64,000 nucleotides of DNA, taken from Actinomycetes bacterium (GTDB taxonomy: Bacteria; Actinomycetota; Acidimicrobiia; Acidimicrobiales; Aldehydirespiratoraceae). A program made the position numbers and the translations under genes. The stretch covers positions 34,238 through 98,237 of the forward strand of contig JAJRXC010000017.1 in NCBI GenBank assembly GCA_024276495.1, in the 5' to 3' direction. Shown here piece after piece: positions 59,940 to 64,000 of this stretch (position 1 is its first letter; the number at the start of each line of letters is the position of its first letter). The notes under the pieces were generated by a model. The model saw nothing but the letters and a program-made list of their open reading frames with translations. It was not told where the DNA came from and did not search any database.

Positions 59940-60145
59940 CTGCGGGTTCCTTCGGCGGGTAGTCGGGCGAGCGCGGACAAGGACGGATCTCCGACTCGAG
60001 CACTCGCGTTCAGGTTCGGAGCGTTCGTGGGCCACAGCGTGGCCCATCCGGCCTATTTCGCGCTGGGTCCTTCGCCCTCCGTCGAACGGGATGCGCGGGC
60101 ACGGCGGGCCGAGCCGAGAACGCCGCCCGCTAATGTGCGGGTCCG

Positions 60146-60232
60146 GCCCGGGTGGCGGAACTGGTAGACGCAGGGGGCTTAAACCCCCCGGCTCCCGTAG
60201 GGAGCGTGTGGGTTCGAATCCCACCCCGGGCA
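60146..60232 (+). tRNA. tRNA-Leu (anticodon TAA)
   Basis: Class II tRNA: acceptor gcccggg/cccgggc, D arm with GGTAGACGC, anticodon stem gggggc... with loop CTTAAAC (anticodon TAA), long variable arm ctcccgtagggag, T arm gtggg-TTCGAAT-cccac, discriminator A. CCA is not encoded. Confidence 0.94.
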
Positions 60233-60264
60233 CGGTCTGGCGTAGCACAGCCGCGACGTCATAT

Positions 60265-60275
60265 CGGTACCGGTA
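60265..60275. promoter_or_regulatory. Overlapping 8-bp palindromes at the XRE gene promoter (candidate operator)
   Basis: CGGTACCG (60265-60272) and TACCGGTA (60268-60275) overlap each other and the TATACT -10 box (60274-60279), where an autorepressing antitoxin-like XRE protein would bind. Confidence 0.45.
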
Positions 60276-60279
60276 TACT
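60274..60279 (+). promoter_or_regulatory. TATACT -10 box, leaderless type, for the XRE gene
   Basis: TATACT, a near-consensus box, is 7 bases from the ATG at 60287. Confidence 0.6.
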
Positions 60280-60286
60280 CGGCTGG

Positions 60287-60607
60287 ATGGCCTCAGAGAT
60301 CTACTCCCGTCACCTGATCCGCGTCGCGAGACGGCACGCAAAGCTGACCCAGCAGCAGCTGGCCGAGCGAGCGTCAACCAGTCAAGCTGCAATCTCCGCC
60401 TATGAGTCGGGCCGTAGGTCGCCTTCAGTTGAAACACTCAGCCGGATTCTCAGTGCTGCTGGGTTTGAGCTTCGTATGCGACTTGCCGAGCCGGATTCGC
60501 ATGAGGCCTCGCTTGCGATCGCTGAGTCCATGGTGCGAGCTGCGCAGGTTGCGGAACACGTTGATCGCGAACGTGAACGAGTAGCGCGTGTCCGGGTCCG
60601 TGACTGA
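60287..60607 (+). CDS. XRE-family helix-turn-helix protein, candidate antitoxin/repressor
   Basis: 106 aa. HTH_3 domain: HLIRVARRHAKLTQQQLAER, then STSQAAISAYESGRRSPSVETLSRIL. The C-terminal half is a charged helix (VAEHVDREREREVARVR-like). It overlaps the nucleotidyltransferase gene by about 20 bases. The pair has less GC-biased codons than most of the window, suggesting acquisition. Likely represses its own promoter. Confidence 0.85.
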   Translation: MASEIYSRHLIRVARRHAKLTQQQLAERASTSQAAISAYESGRRSPSVETLSRILSAAGFELRMRLAEPDSHEASLAIAESMVRAAQVAEHVDRERERVARVRVRD

Positions 60608-61091
60608 GCTCGACCCAGCGGCGATCGTCGAGGTTCTCAACCGGCACGCGGTGCGCTTCATCGTGATCGGAGGGGTCGCGGCTCAGCTGCTCGACCTCCC
60701 GGTGCCGGCCACCATCGACATTGATGTGACGCCTGCTCGTGATCGAGAGAACCTGGAGCGATTGGCCGATGCCTTCGAGGAACTCGACGCCGGGCTCTAC
60801 ACGGCCGACGAGGGTGGCACGTGGTTCCCGCGGCAACCGATCGAGAATTGGGCACAGTACGACACGTTGCATTTGCTCACCTCATATGGACCGCTCGACC
60901 TCGTATTCTCTCCCGAGGGGGCGTCAGGCGGATACGAGGAACTCGCGCCAGGCTCGGTCCGACTGTCGCTCGGTGAACAGTCGGTCTTGGTCATCGGAAC
61001 CGCCATGTGGGAAATGCTCAAGAAGGCAACCGGCCGTGCAAAGGATCTCGCTCACCTCGATATGTACTACGAGCATCGCGAACAGGACTGA
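60588..61091 (+). CDS. Nucleotidyltransferase-fold protein, candidate toxin partner
   Basis: 167 aa (a GTG at 60600 is an alternative start giving 163). Nucleotidyltransferase motif FIVIGGVAAQLLDL followed by ATIDIDVTPAR, the GG-x-DxD pattern of the pol-beta-like superfamily (DUF6036/AbiEii-like). The C-terminal half contains GPLDLVFSPEG and KKATGRAKDLAHLDMYY. Functions reported for such proteins include tRNA or antitoxin nucleotidylation; not shown here. Downstream of and overlapping the XRE gene. Confidence 0.8.
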   Translation: MSGSVTELDPAAIVEVLNRHAVRFIVIGGVAAQLLDLPVPATIDIDVTPARDRENLERLADAFEELDAGLYTADEGGTWFPRQPIENWAQYDTLHLLTSYGPLDLVFSPEGASGGYEELAPGSVRLSLGEQSVLVIGTAMWEMLKKATGRAKDLAHLDMYYEHREQD

Positions 61092-61377
61092 GCCAGTTGG
61101 TCTCATGAATGAGTTGCCGACGCGGTTGCCCGGATCAGGGATCGACCGCGAGCGATCACCCCAGTTGTCGTGTCTCCCGTCCTCTCGACGGCCCAAACTC
61201 AACGTGGCGTCCACGTCGCCCAGGTACCGATTCAGAGCGGGCGTTCCATGGCCGTGGACGGAAGACATTGCTCGCTCGCCGAGAGCGAGTCCGTCGATCC
61301 CCGGTTGTGATCGAGTCTCGAGCGAACGAAGCCGTCGGGTGTCTATGTGGGACCGGTCTCGGCGGCAAACGACAGTC
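61092..61377. other. Gap of 286 bases with no recognised gene
   Basis: Between the nucleotidyltransferase and the WYL regulator. Short open frames here lack coding character, and no RNA gene, terminator or long repeat was seen. Confidence 0.5.
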
Positions 61378-62325
61378 TCAGCGGTATTGGTTGATCAGCG
61401 CGTTGCCGATCGAGGCCAGGTGGTCTCGCACCCCCGGAGGGCCGGTCACCTCGAGCCATTCGACCAGGCCGGCAAGCTCGCCGGCGAGCGCGTATTCGTT
61501 GTGGCCGCGGATCACGACCTCGATGCGGCCGTCGGGCGTGGAACCTCCCACCTCGAGCCGGCGCCCGAGCATCATCCGGAGCAGGCTGATCCCGTCCAGC
61601 GCGCAGACCGCCTGGATCTCCAGGGGGGTCCGCCTGCGGTCGACCTCGCCGGCGATCTCGCGCCAGCTCTCGGCAAGGTCGAAATCGTCGGGTCGGTGCA
61701 CGGGATCGTCGGTCGGGTCGACCGACGACACGCGGTCGAGCCGGAAGGTCCGCCGGCCGGCGTCGGTGTTGGAAACGAGGTACCACGTCGGACCCTTGGC
61801 GACGATGCCCAGCGGGTGGACGGTCCTCTCGGTTTCGGTGCCCTTGCGGTCGACGTAGCCGAGCCGCACCTGCACGCCGCGGATCACGGTGTCCTGGAGT
61901 TCGTCGAGGAAGCGGGGCAGTTGGTGCTCGACCCGACTCGACCCCCACTGTTGCGGGTCCACGACCAACGACGACGCGGCTGCCTCGGCCTGCACCCGGA
62001 AGGGCTCCGGCAGGGCATGGACGAGCTTGCGCAGCGCGGCTTTCACGGCCGGCGTCGCGGCCGAGGCCGGGCCGGCCACCAGGAACAGGGCACGGGCCTC
62101 GCTCGCCGTCATCCCGGACAGGTCGGTGCGGGCGCCCCCCACGAGACGCCAGCCGCCGCCTCGGCCCTGCACGGAGTACACGGGCACCCCGGCCATGGCC
62201 AAGGCGTCGAGGTCGCGGCGGGCAGTGCGCTCGGAGACCTCCATCTCTTCGGCGACCTCTGCCGCGGTCACCCGCTCGCGCCGCTGGAGCAAGAGGAGGA
62301 TGGCCACCAGTCGGTCGGTTCGCAC
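61378..62325 (-). CDS. WYL-domain transcriptional regulator with DeoR-type HTH
   Basis: 315 aa. N-terminal winged helix (RTDRLVAILLLLQRRERVTA, then VSERTARRDLDALAMAGVPVYS), central WYL domain with GIVAKGPTWYLVSNTDAGRRTFRLDRV (cited in part) and a C-terminal WCX-like extension. Such regulators bind nucleic acid or small ligands and often control a neighbouring gene. GTG start 4 bases after a TATCGT element. A perfect inverted repeat lies in its promoter region shared with the TIGR03086-type gene. Confidence 0.92.
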   Translation of the reverse strand: MRTDRLVAILLLLQRRERVTAAEVAEEMEVSERTARRDLDALAMAGVPVYSVQGRGGGWRLVGGARTDLSGMTASEARALFLVAGPASAATPAVKAALRKLVHALPEPFRVQAEAAASSLVVDPQQWGSSRVEHQLPRFLDELQDTVIRGVQVRLGYVDRKGTETERTVHPLGIVAKGPTWYLVSNTDAGRRTFRLDRVSSVDPTDDPVHRPDDFDLAESWREIAGEVDRRRTPLEIQAVCALDGISLLRMMLGRRLEVGGSTPDGRIEVVIRGHNEYALAGELAGLVEWLEVTGPPGVRDHLASIGNALINQYR

Positions 62326-62344
62326 GTAGACGATACTTCCACGT

Positions 62345-62371
62345 GAAACCGGTCATGGCCTGACCGGTTTC
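62345..62371. promoter_or_regulatory. Perfect 11-bp-arm inverted repeat, candidate WYL-regulator operator
   Basis: gaaaccggtca and tgaccggtttc flank a 5-base spacer (tggcc) at the centre of the 64-base divergent region between the WYL regulator and the TIGR03086-type gene. Symmetric, exact and in the right place for binding by the regulator. Confidence 0.7.
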
Positions 62372-62389
62372 GGTCGGCAAGATCGTGAC

Positions 62390-63031
62390 ATGACCTCACC
62401 GACAAGCTCGACCACCCACGACCGCACAGATCCACGGCCGATTCTCGACCGTGCGATCGCCACAGGCGCCTCCGTCATCGCTCGCGTCCGGCCCGACCAG
62501 CTCGCCGCCCCGACGCCATGCGCCGAGATCGACGTGCGGGCCATGCTCGGGCACCTCGTCGCCGTGCTCGACCGCATCGCCGCGCTCGGACACGGCGAAG
62601 ACCCCTTTGCCGTCACCGAGACCCACGCGTCCGACGACGGCTGGTCCGACGCCTGGACGACATCGGCCCGCCGCGCCGCCGACGCGTGGCGCGACGATGC
62701 CGTGCTCGAACAGCCCATGGCGCTGCCGTGGATCCAGGGCAACGGCGCCGAGGTCCTGGCGTCGTACTTCTCCGAGCTGACCGTTCACACGTGGGACCTC
62801 GCGATCGCGACCGGACAACAACCCGACTGGGACGACACCGTCGTCGCTGCGGCGCTCGCCGCGCGCGATTTCATCCCCGCCGAGAACCGCCGCGCCTTCT
62901 TCGAGGAGATCTCCAACGCGATGAGCCTCGACGAGGTCGCGATCCCGTTCGCCGAGCAAGTCCCCGTCGCCGACGACGCCCCTGCCATCGACCGCCTCCT
63001 CGCCTGGAACGGCCGAGATCCCAGCCGCTGA
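62390..63031 (+). CDS. TIGR03086-type metal-binding DinB-fold protein
   Basis: 213 aa, maleylpyruvate isomerase-like four-helix bundle: TPCAEIDVRAMLGHLVAVLDR and ELTVHTWDLAIATGQ carry the metal His residues, and LDRAIATGASVIARV forms helix 1. Function unknown. Divergent from and probably controlled by the WYL regulator via the inverted repeat; a CAAGAT element lies 6 bases before the ATG. Confidence 0.82.
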   Translation: MTSPTSSTTHDRTDPRPILDRAIATGASVIARVRPDQLAAPTPCAEIDVRAMLGHLVAVLDRIAALGHGEDPFAVTETHASDDGWSDAWTTSARRAADAWRDDAVLEQPMALPWIQGNGAEVLASYFSELTVHTWDLAIATGQQPDWDDTVVAAALAARDFIPAENRRAFFEEISNAMSLDEVAIPFAEQVPVADDAPAIDRLLAWNGRDPSR

Positions 63032-63060
63032 CCCGGTCCGCGAACTCGTGGCTCACGGGC

Positions 63061-63210
63061 TGAAGCGCCCATGACGCATCAGAGCAGTCACACAACTCGG
63101 GGCGCTTCACGGATGCCTTCCGGACACGATTTCGCAGCCCGAGCCACCCACGAATCTGTCGGAGTTGTTCGAATCCGCTGGATGACGAGGCTGCCGAAGA
63201 TGGCGCTTCA
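63061..63210. repeat. Three copies of a GAAGCGCC/GGCGCTTC element upstream of the GerMN-like gene
   Basis: tgaagcgccc (63061-63070) pairs with gggcgcttca (63100-63109) as a 10-bp inverted repeat with a 29-base loop; a further ggcgcttca lies at 63202-63210. The rest of the 231-base gap shows no gene. Confidence 0.45.
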
Positions 63211-63262
63211 CGACTCGGGTCTACCTCGGGTGGCACAGACAGTCTCCCGATCGTGCGCGAGG

Positions 63263-64000
63263 ATGAGCGCCGTGAAGCGGTGGCTGGTGGTCCTTGTCTT
63301 TGCTGTGGTGGCCAGCGGCTGTGCCGGCGATGGCGGGGTCGCTGAGGAACCCACGACCACGACGACAGCAGTATCGACGACGCTTCCGGCGAGACCGGCA
63401 ACTATCGAACTATCGACGACGACAGTTGCGACGGCGGAGTCATGCGATCCCGTTGAGCGGATCGATGGGCTCAGGATGCGAGAGGGTTTCGACACGGTGG
63501 TGTCGGTCGCGCTGTTCTGCGGACCCGGGGTGTGGCCACAGTATGAGATCGAGCTCGTCGAGCGGGTCGTGCCCGACGATGGTGCGCCTTTGCATGCCGC
63601 CCTGACACAGCTTCTGCTCGGGGCAACGCCCGAGGAGCGAGACGCCGGACTGGGGTCAGCATTCTCGTCCTACACCGCGGGGCAGTTTCGGTCGGTGGCG
63701 ATCGAAGACGGGGTCGCCATCGTCGACTTCACCGCGGGGTTTGTGCGAACGAACAACTTCTCGACCAGCAACATGAGTGGGATTGTGGGGGCACAACTGG
63801 AGGCCACGATCTTTCAGTTCGCCGACGTCATCGGGATCGACTATCTGGTCGAGGGCGAGCGGTGGTGCGGCTGGGAAACAACCTGCCAGGACGCGGGCTA
63901 CCCGCTGCTCGTGAGGCCGGTCTCTTCGGAGATTGCCGATGGCGGTTCAACGACGGTCGATGATTCCTCCGGCTGGGTACTCGTGCGCGTCAAGGCGACA
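63263..64000 (+). CDS. GerMN-like lipoprotein, truncated by the window's right edge
   Basis: At least 246 aa, open to the last base. Lipoprotein signal (KRWLVVLVFAVVASGC, lipobox VASGC), then a Thr-rich linker (TTTTTAVSTTL) and a domain with ALTQLLLGATPEERDAGL, SVAIEDGVAIVDFTAGF and QLEATIFQFADVIGIDYL, the pattern of the GerMN (spore germination/sporulation) domain. Such lipoproteins also occur in non-sporulating actinobacteria (for example LpqB relatives). Codon use looks less GC-biased than the core genes. Confidence 0.8.
   Translation, partial: MSAVKRWLVVLVFAVVASGCAGDGGVAEEPTTTTTAVSTTLPARPATIELSTTTVATAESCDPVERIDGLRMREGFDTVVSVALFCGPGVWPQYEIELVERVVPDDGAPLHAALTQLLLGATPEERDAGLGSAFSSYTAGQFRSVAIEDGVAIVDFTAGFVRTNNFSTSNMSGIVGAQLEATIFQFADVIGIDYLVEGERWCGWETTCQDAGYPLLVRPVSSEIADGGSTTVDDSSGWVLVRVKAT

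Noticed and set aside
60924..61268. 114-codon minus-strand frame in and after the nucleotidyltransferase gene
   Set aside because: Mostly antisense to the nucleotidyltransferase, no promoter or family motif; not convincing as a gene.

Overview
The window is high-GC actinobacterial chromosome, most likely from the class Acidimicrobiia or a close relative (inferred from gene content, not from a database search). Pointers are the two tiny actinobacterial ribosomal proteins bL37 and bS22, mycothiol-type DinB-fold enzymes, an actinobacterial acyl-ACP desaturase, the gene order tRNA-Gln / glmU-like / prs / rplY / pth / mfd / PpiC-type lipoprotein / mazG / eno / ftsB-like, and a striking number of genes whose start codon sits only 5-10 bases after a TANNNT -10 box, the hallmark of leaderless transcription. 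Most of the window is ordinary, tightly packed chromosome with many 4-base start/stop overlaps. No phage, CRISPR array, rRNA operon or insertion sequence was seen. No gene-free gap exceeds 300 bases; the largest (61092-61377) holds nothing recognisable.

Layout. 1-2.3 kb: a ferritin-like di-iron protein, a frameshifted dienoyl-CoA-isomerase-like gene and an unknown gene. 2.4-8.1 kb (minus): 2-hydroxyacid dehydrogenase, upp, a two-unit M16 metalloprotease lipoprotein and adenosine deaminase. 8.1-14 kb (minus): a PhyH-type dioxygenase and a complete nucleoside-type ABC importer (binding lipoprotein, double ATPase, two permeases) with an intrinsic terminator between the binding-protein gene and the rest; together with add and upp this is a purine/pyrimidine salvage block. 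14-18.2 kb (minus): a queuosine-salvage family protein, an ABM-domain protein, a split ADP-forming acyl-CoA synthetase, a DCC protein and bL37. 18.3-29.7 kb: PHP protein, ychF, acyl-ACP desaturase, DUF192, rsmI, rmuC, metG, tatD-type nuclease, an Rpf-like secreted protein, rsmA, MBL hydrolase. 29.7-33.5 kb: ispE, bS22, then a secreted FN3-like protein with a DR-repeat tail, an ECF sigma factor and a membrane partner that carries a similar FN3-like segment. 33.5-44.7 kb: housekeeping string from tRNA-Gln to eno and the FtsB-like gene, with a catalytically degenerate GlmU-like gene at the glmU position. 44.7-47.3 kb: ABC-2 exporter. 47.3-53.9 kb: Lrp regulator, XdhC pair, TrhA-like membrane protein, mocA-like and coxG-like genes (molybdenum-hydroxylase maturation without the enzyme itself), DUF501, ppx. 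53.9-59.6 kb: acetyltransferase, acyl-CoA synthetase plus enoyl-CoA hydratase, MFS exporter, a Cas4-like PD-(D/E)XK nuclease. 59.6-64 kb, more accessory in character: small secreted protein, tRNA-Leu, an XRE/nucleotidyltransferase pair resembling a toxin-antitoxin module, a WYL regulator with a perfect 11-bp-arm operator facing a TIGR03086-type gene, and a GerMN-like lipoprotein cut by the right edge.

I did not find a clearly new defence or biosynthetic system. The best candidates for unrecognised biology are the FN3/sigma/anti-sigma surface-signalling module (30.7-33.5 kb), the pseudo-GlmU (33.6 kb), the dioxygenase embedded in the nucleoside importer cluster, the XRE/nucleotidyltransferase pair, and the leaderless promoter architecture that runs through the whole window.
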